A stretch of DNA of 32,314 bases. Origin: UMGS1601 sp964617585 (GTDB lineage: Bacteria; Bacillota; Clostridia; Oscillospirales; Ruminococcaceae). Positions 14,788 through 23,018 of this stretch are shown here, piece after piece. The notes beneath the pieces are model-generated. The model made no database searches, had not been told where the DNA came from, and saw only the letters and a program-made list of their open reading frames with translations. The stretch is from positions 1-32,314 of the forward strand of contig CAZTXS010000018.1 of the NCBI GenBank assembly GCA_964617585.1, written 5' to 3'. The position numbers were made by a program, and so were the translations under genes. Position 1 is the stretch's first letter. Every line of letters begins with the position of its first letter.

Positions 14788-15564
14788 GTGACAAACGAAA
14801 GACTTCATCATCTCGGCTGTTTTCCTGATGAATTAGGGAAGTATGTGCTTGTTCCCGGAGATCCTAAACGTGTGAAAACTATTGCTGACCAGCTTGACGA
14901 ATCTTATGCTGTCGCAGATTTCAGGGAGTACGCAAGCTACACAGGAAAGCTTGACGGAACGATAGTTTCGGTGGTTTCTACAGGGATAGGCGGGCCTTCG
15001 GCAGCAATAGCTGTGGAGGAGCTTGCAGATGCAGGAGTACATACCGTCATAAGAGTGGGTACATGCGGCGCACATCAGTCTGAGCTTATACCCGGCACTC
15101 TTATTATCCCGACAGCTGCCGTGAGGTCGGAAGGGACTTCTGACGCTTATATGCCTAAGCAGTTCCCTGCAATACCGAATTTAGAGGTAATGCAGGCGAT
15201 AATTGAGGCGGCAAAAAGGTTTGATTTTAAATTTGCGGCAGGGATAGTTGACAGTAAGGATTCATATTATGGACAGCATTGTCCTGAAAGAATGCCTACA
15301 CGGGACGCTCTTATAAGAAACATGGAGATGTGGACAGAAGCAGGTGTGCTTGGGTCGGAAATGGAATGTGCGGCCATTTTCGTTGTTTCAGCAATAAGGA
15401 AAATACGGAGCGGAGCAGTGCTTAATCTTTTCAGCAATCTTCTGCGTGAAAAGAAGTACGGTCTTAAAGATGTCTGCTTTGATACTCACAATGCTATCCT
15501 TACTGCCGTTGAAGCTTTAAGGATACTTATTGCAGCAGACAAGAAAGCAGGCATTAGGAGGTAA
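14788..15564 (+). CDS. udp: Uridine phosphorylase, nucleoside phosphorylase family I
   Basis: The enzyme splits uridine with phosphate into uracil and ribose 1-phosphate. The 258-residue product shows GDPKRV (24-29) for phosphate, STGIGGPSAAIAVEEL (64-79), RVGTCGAHQ (89-97) and EMWTEAGVLGSEMECAA (180-196), whose Glu-Met-Glu binds ribose. The GDP and MEMW features favour uridine phosphorylase over purine enzymes. The start is GTG 14788, with GGAGG seven bases upstream; the frame is open to 14764 but without a site. It heads the pyrimidine catabolic cluster and supplies uracil to it. Its last two sense codons (AGG AGG) form the ribosome site of the next gene. Confidence 0.92.
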   Translation: MTNERLHHLGCFPDELGKYVLVPGDPKRVKTIADQLDESYAVADFREYASYTGKLDGTIVSVVSTGIGGPSAAIAVEELADAGVHTVIRVGTCGAHQSELIPGTLIIPTAAVRSEGTSDAYMPKQFPAIPNLEVMQAIIEAAKRFDFKFAAGIVDSKDSYYGQHCPERMPTRDALIRNMEMWTEAGVLGSEMECAAIFVVSAIRKIRSGAVLNLFSNLLREKKYGLKDVCFDTHNAILTAVEALRILIAADKKAGIRR

Positions 15565-15568
15565 AAAA

Positions 15569-16306
15569 ATGATCAAAAGCCGTGAAGAGGTCAGCAGCTG
15601 CTGTGAAAACGCCGAAGCTGCAAAATGGATATCAGATATATATGATGTTATGAGCGATGAGGTAAGAGGCAGTGCGTCGGTTGTAAAGAAGCATTCCGGA
15701 GCTATGCTGATTAAATCGGGTGAAAGACCTGAGGCTGTATATTTTCTGCTGAAAGGAACGGCAAAAATATACAAAGAACTGCCGGACGGTATCTTATATG
15801 AGATTGCAAGCGTCAGAGCGCCTTGCCTTATGGGAGAAACCGAAGCTATAACCAACGTGGACTTTTCAAGAGGAACAGTGTGTATATATTCCGAGGAAGC
15901 TGTTCTCATATATATGTGTAAGGAAGTATTTCTTGACTGGATATGCAAAAGCAACAAGGCTATGTTCATGATAACAAGGCTCATAATAAATAAGAACTTC
16001 AGCCAGCAGAACAAAGACAGAGCTATGCTTTTCTCACACGGATATCAGCGTCTTGAATACAGGTTGCTATCATATTATGAAGACGAGGGCGGAAGGGGAA
16101 CCATAAGTCTTAATATTCCCAGGGAACGTCTTTCGGAAGATACGGGGCTGAGCATACGTTCAATAAGCAGGGCTCTCAACAGTCTTGAGGAGCAGGGTCT
16201 TATATCAAGACGAGGGCGGTCCATAGATGTTTCAAAGGAGCAGGCGGACAGAATGAAGCTCACTGTTTTCAGTGAGCTGAGTGAACAGCGTACAAAAAAT
16301 ACATAG
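15569..16306 (+). CDS. Crp/Fnr-family transcriptional regulator
   Basis: The 245-residue protein has a cyclic-nucleotide-binding-like jelly roll (about 40-140; LIKSGERPEAVYFLLKGTAK, then LMGETEAITN) and a C-terminal Crp winged helix-turn-helix (about 165-235; IPRERLSEDTGLSIRSISRA, then LEEQGLISRRGRSIDV). The cAMP-contact Arg-Ser pair is absent, and the N-terminus has paired cysteines (SSCCENAEA) that could sense redox state or a metal; neither ligand is proven. ATG 15569 is four bases after the udp stop, with AGGAGG overlapping the udp end. It is the likely local regulator of the cluster. Confidence 0.88.
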   Translation: MIKSREEVSSCCENAEAAKWISDIYDVMSDEVRGSASVVKKHSGAMLIKSGERPEAVYFLLKGTAKIYKELPDGILYEIASVRAPCLMGETEAITNVDFSRGTVCIYSEEAVLIYMCKEVFLDWICKSNKAMFMITRLIINKNFSQQNKDRAMLFSHGYQRLEYRLLSYYEDEGGRGTISLNIPRERLSEDTGLSIRSISRALNSLEEQGLISRRGRSIDVSKEQADRMKLTVFSELSEQRTKNT

Positions 16307-16354
16307 TAAAACTGCACAAAAATCACTTTAAATCATGTGTGATATTTATACTGC

Positions 16355-16376
16355 AAAAAGGACAGTTGTCCTTTTT
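16355..16376 (+). promoter_or_regulatory. Palindrome, candidate Crp/Fnr operator (alternative: terminator of the Crp gene)
   Basis: AAAAAGGACA and TGTCCTTTTT form a perfect 22-base palindrome with central GT. Its centre (16365.5) is about 41 bases before the predicted start of transcription from TATAAT at 16394-16399, the class II activator position. The same sequence could also act as an intrinsic terminator, since the stem ends in T. Confidence 0.55.
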
Positions 16377-16393
16377 TGAAAAGCGAAAATGAG

Positions 16394-16399
16394 TATAAT
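16394..16399 (+). promoter_or_regulatory. -10 element of the EamA gene promoter
   Basis: A perfect TATAAT lacks a good -35 hexamer at the right distance; the palindrome at 16355-16376 covers that place. This fits an activator-dependent promoter. Confidence 0.55.
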
Positions 16400-16457
16400 A
16401 TAGGCATAAGATAAAGCAAAGCAAAAATAAATGCTTTGCAAAATCGAGGTTGTTGAA

Positions 16458-17360
16458 ATGCAGAACTTTAAGAAATGCTTTCCTTATGTTTTGATAACTG
16501 CATGCTGTTTCGGTACTATGGAAACGGCTTTAAAGCTTGGCGGAAATACATTTGATTCGGTACAGCTGACATTTTTGCGATTTCTTATCGGAGGAATACT
16601 TCTGATACCCTTTGCGGTAATGGATATTAAAAAACGGAAATACAGGCTTACAGCACAGGATATAATTTATCTTATTGTTCTTGGAATAATGTGCGTATGT
16701 TTTTCAATGACGCTTTTTCAGATTGGAGTAATGAAAACGAACGCAGGACTTGCGGCCCTGATAATCAGTGCAAACCCTGTTTTTACAATGATATTTGCAC
16801 ATTTTCTCACCAGTGATAAATTCAACAGAAAGAAACTGGGGGTGCTTCTGATATGTATTTTGGGGCTTGTCGTTGCGTCGGATCCTGAAAATCTTAATTC
16901 GGGAAACAATATTTTAGGAATATTGATTGTTCTGACAGCTTCCGTTGCATTCGGACTTTACACTGCAATGGGAAAAAGAAGGATAGCTCAGATAGGCGGC
17001 TGGACTCAGAACTGTTTAAGCTTTCTGTTCGGCTGTGCAGGATTGTTCATATATCTTCTTGTATCGGGCAGACCGATAATCAAAGGTATCGGAACAGATT
17101 CCGCCGCACTTCTTCTTTATCTTGGAATAGTCGTAACAGGAATTGGTTACATTGCTTTTTTGAAAGCCATCGCAGCAGGAGGACCGTCTGCAGCTTCTGT
17201 GGCGTTTTTTATAAAACCCGTTATAGCAATGGCTGCCGCTTATGTTTTCCTGCATGAGAAAATAACTGCACAGATGATAGCAGGCGCGGTAATTGTCATT
17301 TGCGGTTCGGTACTTAACATTATTTCATTTAAAAGCAAAAAAGCCAAAGCTGCCGCATAG
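16458..17360 (+). CDS. EamA-family (drug/metabolite transporter) permease
   Basis: The product of about 300 residues has ten hydrophobic segments in two five-helix EamA repeats. The first repeat starts CFPYVLITACCFGTMETALK and contains FLRFLIGGILLIPFAV; the second contains SVAFGLYTAMGKRRIAQIGG and ends with VFLHEKITAQMIAGAVIVI. EamA proteins move small metabolites across the cytoplasmic membrane, often outward. I prefer ATG 16458, which has GAGG eight bases upstream, to the open frame from 16431. In the cluster it could export a product such as beta-alanine or take up a base or nucleoside; sequence does not decide. Confidence 0.85.
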   Translation: MQNFKKCFPYVLITACCFGTMETALKLGGNTFDSVQLTFLRFLIGGILLIPFAVMDIKKRKYRLTAQDIIYLIVLGIMCVCFSMTLFQIGVMKTNAGLAALIISANPVFTMIFAHFLTSDKFNRKKLGVLLICILGLVVASDPENLNSGNNILGILIVLTASVAFGLYTAMGKRRIAQIGGWTQNCLSFLFGCAGLFIYLLVSGRPIIKGIGTDSAALLLYLGIVVTGIGYIAFLKAIAAGGPSAASVAFFIKPVIAMAAAYVFLHEKITAQMIAGAVIVICGSVLNIISFKSKKAKAAA

Positions 17361-17406
17361 GTATAAGGAAAAGAATATTAAAAATAACAAAAGGACGCTG
17401 TTTATT

Positions 17407-18801
17407 ATGAAAAGCTCAGAAAAGAAAATTGCTCAGAAGATTGCTGAACTCGCTGTAGGTCTTAAATATGAAGATCTTCCCGGTTACGCTGTAAATCACG
17501 CAAAAACGCTTACTCTTGACGTTCTTGCTTCAATGGTAGGCACAAGAAATATAATCACAAGTGAGATTGCAAGAGAAACAGCCGAAGAGCTTGCAGGTCC
17601 GGAAGAGTGTACTATCGTAGGTTCTTCAAAGAAGGTTTCGGCTCCAAATGCAGCTTTTGCAAACGCTATACAGTGCTACGGCTACGATTTTGTAGACGAT
17701 CATAACGAGTCGAACGCTCATCCTTCTCCTGCTACATATCCGGTAAGTTTTGCACTTGCTGAAAAGCTGAAAAAGAGCGGAAAGGACTTCATTGAGGCGG
17801 TATGTCTTGGAAACGAAGTAGTCTGCCGACTGGGAAGTGCATTTCTTGGAGATATGTATTATCAGGGCTTTCACCCTACTAGTACCTGCGGTTCTATGGG
17901 AGCTGCGGTGAGTGCAGCAAAGCTTATGGGACTGGATGAGCAGAAAACAGTTTATGTTCAGGGCATTGCAGGAAGTACAGTCGCAGGACTTATGGCATGG
18001 AACTCAGAGGGTTCGTTCACAAAGCGCTTTCAGGCAGGACACCCTGCAATGAACGCTGTCATCGCAGCTTATCTGGGAAACAAGGGATTTAACGGACCTT
18101 CGGATATTTACGAAGGCAAGGACGGTATCCTTCATGCTTATTCCTACTACGATCACTTTGATACAAATTATATCACAGAGGGTCTGGGAGAAAAGTGGGA
18201 ATTTGCTTCATCAAGCATAAAGGTATATCCTTGCTGCAGATACTCAGGCGGTCATCTTGACACATGTCTTGACATTGTTTCAAAGTATCATCCGAACGCA
18301 AAGGAAATTGAAAAGATAGAGATACGTTCATCCAAGTACACTATCAGATTGCTCGCAGAAGAAAGAAAGTGGCATCCTCAGAATATTGTGGATCTTCAGT
18401 TCAGTATGCCGTATCAGGCGGCTATTGCCTTTGTAAACGGTAAGGTAACAGTTGATGAATTTGATGTCAAGTATATCGACGATCCGCTGGTACAGAAGCT
18501 CATCTCTTCAACAACGGTTGTTGAAGACCCTGAATTTGAGGCGAGATATCCGGAGCATTATTCAAGTGCTGTAAAGATCACAATGAAGGACGGCACAGAA
18601 TATGAATCGGCAATCGACGATCCTAAGGGCGACTGGAGAAACCCTGTTGCTTTTGAAGATGTAAAAAACAAGTTTAGAACTCTTGCAAACAGAGTTTACA
18701 GCAGTTCCGAAAGAACGGAAGAAATTATCTTGTTTGTTGAAGATCTTGAAAATCAGGCAGATATGTCTGAGCTTATGAAGCTTGTAAACGACGCAGACTA
18801 A
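17407..18801 (+). CDS. MmgE/PrpD-family protein
   Basis: The 464-residue protein matches the MmgE/PrpD fold: an N-terminal helical domain with LTLDVLASMVGTRN and ANAIQCYGYDFVDDHNESNA, the HPSPATYPVSFALAEKL segment, GFHPTSTCGSMGAAVSAAKL, KRFQAGHPAMNAVIAAYLG and, in the second domain, VYPCCRYSGGHLDTC. Characterised members are 2-methylcitrate dehydratase, cis-aconitate decarboxylase and iminodisuccinate epimerase, so acid or imino-acid dehydration or epimerisation chemistry is likely. It has no standard place in uracil degradation. ATG 17407 has AAAGGA upstream; the frame is open to 17293 inside the EamA gene but that is unlikely. A strong hairpin follows. Confidence 0.88.
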   Translation: MKSSEKKIAQKIAELAVGLKYEDLPGYAVNHAKTLTLDVLASMVGTRNIITSEIARETAEELAGPEECTIVGSSKKVSAPNAAFANAIQCYGYDFVDDHNESNAHPSPATYPVSFALAEKLKKSGKDFIEAVCLGNEVVCRLGSAFLGDMYYQGFHPTSTCGSMGAAVSAAKLMGLDEQKTVYVQGIAGSTVAGLMAWNSEGSFTKRFQAGHPAMNAVIAAYLGNKGFNGPSDIYEGKDGILHAYSYYDHFDTNYITEGLGEKWEFASSSIKVYPCCRYSGGHLDTCLDIVSKYHPNAKEIEKIEIRSSKYTIRLLAEERKWHPQNIVDLQFSMPYQAAIAFVNGKVTVDEFDVKYIDDPLVQKLISSTTVVEDPEFEARYPEHYSSAVKITMKDGTEYESAIDDPKGDWRNPVAFEDVKNKFRTLANRVYSSSERTEEIILFVEDLENQADMSELMKLVNDAD

Positions 18802-18815
18802 ATACTACGCAATGG

Positions 18816-18865
18816 TGCGCAGCAGGATATGCCTTTTATGGACATATCGGCTGTGCATTTTTATT
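18816..18865 (+). terminator. Strong hairpin terminator between the PrpD-like gene and the ABC genes
   Basis: TGCGCAGC pairs with GCTGTGCA (one wobble) and, above a small internal loop, GATATG pairs with CATATC; TTTTTATTT follows. The next gene begins 19 bases later, so no promoter fits between them. Confidence 0.8.
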
Positions 18866-18883
18866 TAGAAGGAGTTGTTCAGT

Positions 18884-19651
18884 TTGAAGACGCAAATATT
18901 TATCAAAGATGTCAGTATGACATATATGAATTCAAAGGGTGAAGCTACCGAGGCATTGGAGAATATTACCTTCAATATAGATAAAGGAGATTTCATTTCA
19001 CTGGTCGGCCCTTCGGGCTGCGGCAAAAGTACAATGCTTAGAATAATATGCGATCTGCTCCAGCCGACTAATGGTGAAGTTATCGTAAATGGATACACGC
19101 CAAGAGAAGAACGTCTGAGCCGCTCTTTCGGAATGGTTTTTCAGAACGCAGTTCTTTTCGACTGGCGCACAGTCAGAAAAAACATATGCTTGCCGCTGGA
19201 GCTTAACAAGATGAGCAAGAAAGAGCAGAAAGAACGTTCTAATCAGCTGCTTGAGTTAGTTGGGCTTTCGGAATATGCAGACCACTATCCTTATCAGTTA
19301 AGCGGCGGTATGCAGCAGCGTGTGGGTATCGCAAGGGCACTTGCGCTTGACCCGCCGATACTTCTTATGGATGAGCCGTTCTCGGCGCTTGATGAATTTA
19401 CAAGAGAAAAGCTTAATGATGATATCCTCCGTATCTGGCGGCAAACTCACAAGACTATTATATTCATTACACATAATATTCAGGAGGCTGTATATCTTTC
19501 AGATAAGGTAGCTGTGTTCTCGCCTCATCCGGGACGCCTTTCGGCTATGGTAGATATTGATCTTCCAAGACCCAGAACAAAGGAAATTAGGTATACTCCT
19601 GAATGTAACGCACTTGTTGAGCATATCAGAGGTTGCTTTGAAGGGGTGTGA
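18884..19651 (+). CDS. ABC transporter ATP-binding protein, nitrate/sulfonate/taurine (SsuB/TauB-like) type
   Basis: The 255-residue ATPase has Walker A GPSGCGKST (42-50), Q-loop Gln87 (VFQNAVLFDWRTV), signature LSGGMQQRVGIARAL (139-153), Walker B ILLMDEPFSALD (159-170) and switch His197 (FITHNIQEAVYLSD). The INTERNAL segment DWRTVRKNICLPLEL is typical of importers in the SsuB/TauB/ThiZ group. The start is TTG 18884 with AAGGAG nine bases upstream; another TTG at 18875 touches that site and is unlikely. It is followed four bases later by the first permease. With the THI5/NMT1-like binding protein the importer most likely brings in a pyrimidine or a related heterocycle. Confidence 0.93.
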   Translation: MKTQIFIKDVSMTYMNSKGEATEALENITFNIDKGDFISLVGPSGCGKSTMLRIICDLLQPTNGEVIVNGYTPREERLSRSFGMVFQNAVLFDWRTVRKNICLPLELNKMSKKEQKERSNQLLELVGLSEYADHYPYQLSGGMQQRVGIARALALDPPILLMDEPFSALDEFTREKLNDDILRIWRQTHKTIIFITHNIQEAVYLSDKVAVFSPHPGRLSAMVDIDLPRPRTKEIRYTPECNALVEHIRGCFEGV

Positions 19652-19655
19652 TAAT

Positions 19656-20468
19656 GTGACTGAAAAGAAACCTAACAAGACGCTTTCAACCATTATATGT
19701 CTTTTGCTTCTTATGGGACTGTGGGAATTTATCGCAATGTACATTGATAAAGTGCTTAATGACCCTATGGCTGAAAAAAAGCTGCCTTATCTTCACAATG
19801 TGATTGCGAAGATATTCACAGACTTTGACAGCCTGTTTTCAGCGGTAATGTTTACATTCACAAAGGCTCTGGAAGGTTTTGTGATTGGTTCTGTTATAGG
19901 AATATTCATAGCTATATTTATGAGCTTACATAAATCAATTGAAAAAATGATATTTCCGTATATGATAGTTTTGCAGATGATACCTATTCTTGCCCTTGCT
20001 CCCATCGTTTACACTGTTGTAAAGGATTCGGGAACTTCGAGAACAGTGCTTGCGGCTTTCATAACATTCTTCCCTGTGGCTGTAAATATGTATCAGGGTC
20101 TGAGAAGTGTTGAAAACGACAAGAAGGATCTTATGAGGATACTTGCAGCAAGAAGGATCACCGTTTATACAAAGCTTATGTTCCCATTTTCAAGAAAGTA
20201 CCTTTTCACAGGCTTAAAGCTGGCAGCACCAAGTGCGGTAACAGCTGCGGTGCTTGTAGAGATGATGGGTTCAAGCGAGGGTATCGGCTTCAAGATACTC
20301 AGCTCGCTTTATTATGGTGCAACAGGTGCGATAAACTTCTGGGCTTCGGTAGTGATGGCTTCACTTATGGGTATAAGCACCTATCTGCTTGTAGTCATCG
20401 TAGAAAAGCTTACTGCTCCCGGTTTTATCAGCAGCTTTATAAAGAGAAAGGACGGTGCGGTAAAATGA
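19656..20468 (+). CDS. ABC transporter permease 1, SsuC/ThiX-like
   Basis: The protein of 270 residues has about six membrane helices and the BPD_transp_1 coupling motif (ILAARRITVYTKLMFPFSRK, about 160-180), where it touches the ATPase. It starts at GTG 19656 with AAGGGG upstream, four bases after the ATPase stop, and its end overlaps the start of the second permease by four bases (ATGA). The first helix (STIICLLLLMGLWEFIAMYI) is preceded by a short basic tail. Two separate permeases imply a heterodimeric membrane channel. Confidence 0.9.
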   Translation: MTEKKPNKTLSTIICLLLLMGLWEFIAMYIDKVLNDPMAEKKLPYLHNVIAKIFTDFDSLFSAVMFTFTKALEGFVIGSVIGIFIAIFMSLHKSIEKMIFPYMIVLQMIPILALAPIVYTVVKDSGTSRTVLAAFITFFPVAVNMYQGLRSVENDKKDLMRILAARRITVYTKLMFPFSRKYLFTGLKLAAPSAVTAAVLVEMMGSSEGIGFKILSSLYYGATGAINFWASVVMASLMGISTYLLVVIVEKLTAPGFISSFIKRKDGAVK

Positions 20469-21247
20469 GCAGATCAAAAAAATTCTGGAAAAAGTTTCAG
20501 GATATGATACTTGCGCTGATGCTCGGAGTTATCATCATACTGCTGTGGCAGTTCGGCGGACTTCATTATATGCTTGGACTTAAACCGTATCAGCTTTCCT
20601 ATCCGTCAGATATCATACATACTTTCAATGAAAACTTCTCGGTCATAATGTCAAACACAATCTGGACATTAAAGGAGGCTGTTATCGGAATCATTGCAGG
20701 CTCGGCAATAGGGTCTGTCATTGCAGTATTTGCCGCAGCATCACCTAAGCTTGGAATCGGCGGCATAAGCATTGTTACAGCCGTTAATGCGATTCCTATG
20801 ATAGCTATGGCTTCCATAATGAACAACTGGTTCGGTATGGAAATGGGTTCAAAAGCAGCTGTAGTAGCCGTTTTCAGCATGGCTTCTATGACGCTTAATA
20901 TATATAGAGGCATGACAGAGCTGCCTGCATTTTCTAAGGATCTTATGCAGATATGTGCAGCGAGAAGGATAGAAACGTTTATAAAGCTGCAGCTTCCTAA
21001 TTGTCTGCCGTATATGCTTACAGCTTTGAAGGTCAGCACAACAACAGGGCTTATGTCTGCGATATGCAGTGAATTTTTCACTTCATACAAGGGTATAGGA
21101 TATCAGCTCACAGCGTCGATAAAGCTTTCTCAGATGTCTGTGGCATGGGCGTACATTCTTGTAGCTACTCTCTGCGGAGTGCTTATGTACGCGGCAATTT
21201 CAGTAGTCGAGCGTGTTGCTTTAAAATGGCACGCTTCACAAAGATAG
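20465..21247 (+). CDS. ABC transporter permease 2, SsuC/ThiX-like
   Basis: The 260-residue partner permease has about six hydrophobic segments. The coupling motif is ICAARRIETFIKLQLPNCLP (about 161-180). Its ATG overlaps the TGA of the first permease (ATGA), the normal translational coupling of paired subunits. The N-terminus is basic (MSRSKKFWKKFQDM), followed by ILALMLGVIIILLWQFGG. Paralogy with the first permease is evident in the ARRI...KL..P region. Confidence 0.9.
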   Translation: MSRSKKFWKKFQDMILALMLGVIIILLWQFGGLHYMLGLKPYQLSYPSDIIHTFNENFSVIMSNTIWTLKEAVIGIIAGSAIGSVIAVFAAASPKLGIGGISIVTAVNAIPMIAMASIMNNWFGMEMGSKAAVVAVFSMASMTLNIYRGMTELPAFSKDLMQICAARRIETFIKLQLPNCLPYMLTALKVSTTTGLMSAICSEFFTSYKGIGYQLTASIKLSQMSVAWAYILVATLCGVLMYAAISVVERVALKWHASQR

Positions 21248-21268
21248 TAAATGTAAGGAGAGATTATT

Positions 21269-22324
21269 ATGAAAAGGTCATTCATGAAAACATTGGCAGC
21301 AGCAACCGCAGGTGTACTTATGGCAGCAGGTATGACATCCTGCGGAAGTTCGGATACATCGAGCAATGCAAAGGTTACAAAAAACGGCAAGGAGCTTACA
21401 ACAGTAGATTTTCAGCTGAAATGGCTGCCGTCTGTACAGTTTATGGGATTTTATGTAGCATACGAAAAGGGTTACTATGAGGACGAGGGAATTGATCTTA
21501 ACATTATGTCAGGAGGAAGCGATATCGTTTCTGCTCAACAGGTGTCTATCGGTGCAGCTGATATCGGAATTTCTAACCTGTATGGACTTCTTCCGTATGA
21601 GGAACAGAGTCATCCTATCGTACAAATAGGACAGGTCTTCCAGGAGGGCTCGCTGATACTCTGCTCAAAGGCGTCTTCCGGCATCAAAACTCCGGAAGAT
21701 TTAAAGGGCAAGAAAATCGGCGCTTGGGTAGGTACCGCAGATTATCCGATCTATTCTCTTTTAGATAAATATGGAATAAATAAGGATACAGACTGCACTA
21801 TCGTCAGCCAGGATTACACAATGGACGCTTTAATCAATGATGAGATTGATGTGGCAAGCGCAACTATTTACAATGAATACATCGTGCTTCAGGAGTCAGG
21901 TATTCCAAAGGACGAGATTAACGTTATCAATTTTGAGGACTATGACTGCGGAATGCTGGAAGATGCAATAATCACAAATACAGAATGGGCAGCCATGGAT
22001 GGCAGCGATGAGCTTATCGAGGGCTTCCTCAGAGCTTCAATGAAGGGATGGTCAGAAGCCTGTGCCGATCCTGACGCAGCTGCCGAGATCGTATGGAACT
22101 ATGTTGACCAGAGCAGTACGACTCTTGAACATCAAAAGGCGTCAGCCGCAGAAATTGCAACTGTTGTTGCACCTGACGGAACAGAAGCTGACAAGATGCT
22201 CAAGCTTTCCGATGAAAACATTGGCTCAACAGTGGATGCTTGCCTGAAATTCGATATAATTAAGGAAAAGCCTGCGAAGGTATATGATGATACTTATTGG
22301 AAGTCTGCCGCTGAGGGCCTTTAA
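21269..22324 (+). CDS. ABC transporter substrate-binding lipoprotein, THI5/NMT1-like
   Basis: The 351-residue precursor has a lipoprotein signal (MKRSFMKTLAAATAGVLMAA) with a lipobox MTSC and lipidated Cys25, then a Ser/Asp-rich linker. The mature part is NMT1/THI5-like: VDFQLKWLPSVQFMGFYVA, AYEKGYYEDEGIDLNIMSGG, GAADIGISNLYGLL and LKGKKIGAWVGTADYPIYSL. Proteins with the LKW start bind pyrimidines or other heterocycles such as the thiamin pyrimidine, riboflavin precursors or formylaminopyrimidine. Position before pyrimidine-degrading genes favours uracil or a related base. AAGGAGAG lies before ATG 21269. Confidence 0.9.
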   Translation: MKRSFMKTLAAATAGVLMAAGMTSCGSSDTSSNAKVTKNGKELTTVDFQLKWLPSVQFMGFYVAYEKGYYEDEGIDLNIMSGGSDIVSAQQVSIGAADIGISNLYGLLPYEEQSHPIVQIGQVFQEGSLILCSKASSGIKTPEDLKGKKIGAWVGTADYPIYSLLDKYGINKDTDCTIVSQDYTMDALINDEIDVASATIYNEYIVLQESGIPKDEINVINFEDYDCGMLEDAIITNTEWAAMDGSDELIEGFLRASMKGWSEACADPDAAAEIVWNYVDQSSTTLEHQKASAAEIATVVAPDGTEADKMLKLSDENIGSTVDACLKFDIIKEKPAKVYDDTYWKSAAEGL

Positions 22325-22349
22325 TGAGTATTGATCTTTAAACTTTAAA

Positions 22350-22383
22350 GCCCTGCCGCTCCTTTGGGAGGCGCATACAGGGC
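22350..22383 (+). other. Intercistronic stem-loop
   Basis: GCCCTG pairs with CAGGGC and, inside, CGCTCC pairs with GGAG-G-CG around TTTG. There is no T tract. It lies between the binding-protein stop and the desulfidase-like gene and may stabilise or process the mRNA so that binding protein is made in excess. Confidence 0.6.
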
Positions 22384-22402
22384 GGGTAAGGAAGAAACAG
22401 AT

Positions 22403-22984
22403 ATGTCTTTACACAAGGAAGATAAGCGCAGTAAGAAGATTGTTTTTGTTTCAAATTGTCTGCTCAATGCAAACAATAAAGTATATGAATTTGCCAGATA
22501 CAGCGGAATGTTTTCCGAGGTGGTTAAGATTCTTGACAAATATGGTCTTGGCGTCATGCAGATGGCTTGCCCCGAGGTACTGTATATGGGAAATCAGAGA
22601 TGGTGGAACAGCAGAAACCTTTATGACAATGCAGGATATCGAAAGCTTTGCAGACAGCTTGCAGTACAAACAGCAGATTACATAGAAAATTATTACAGAG
22701 TCGGTTACGAAGTGACAGCTATCCTCACCTGTGATGGTTCACCGAGCTGCGGTATAACGAAGTCAAGCTACTGCGAGGATTGGGGAGGCCGTCCCAAAGA
22801 AGTATCCAGAGTTCTGGTGGATAAGCCCGGCATTTATATGGAGGAGCTTATGGCGGTCTTTGGGGACAGAGGGCTGAAATTGCCCGATATATATGGTCTT
22901 ATGATGGATGACCGTGAAAAAACGAATGAAACCATATTGGAGGAACTTAACGATTATATAAGGACTAAGCTTGGAAACACATAA
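22403..22984 (+). CDS. TudS-related (DUF523-like) putative desulfidase
   Basis: The protein of 193 residues keeps the three cysteines typical of the TudS/DUF523 group: Cys19 (VSNCLLNANN), Cys56 (MACPEVLYMG) and Cys116 (CDGSPSCGITK). In TudS, the thiouracil desulfidase, three cysteines hold a 4Fe-4S cluster whose free iron removes sulfur from 2-thiouracil. This protein differs from the plain DUF523 form: the region after the first cysteine lacks CRYDG, and QRWWNSRNLYDN follows the CPE motif, so it belongs to a related subgroup. I chose ATG 22403 with AAGGA ten bases upstream; the frame is open to 22364 through the stem-loop. The setting between a pyrimidine-type importer and PreA makes thiopyrimidine desulfurisation a good hypothesis. 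Confidence 0.78.
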   Translation: MSLHKEDKRSKKIVFVSNCLLNANNKVYEFARYSGMFSEVVKILDKYGLGVMQMACPEVLYMGNQRWWNSRNLYDNAGYRKLCRQLAVQTADYIENYYRVGYEVTAILTCDGSPSCGITKSSYCEDWGGRPKEVSRVLVDKPGIYMEELMAVFGDRGLKLPDIYGLMMDDREKTNETILEELNDYIRTKLGNT

Positions 22985-23018
22985 GCTCAAAAATACAAAA
23001 TGACTTGGAGTTGAAACT

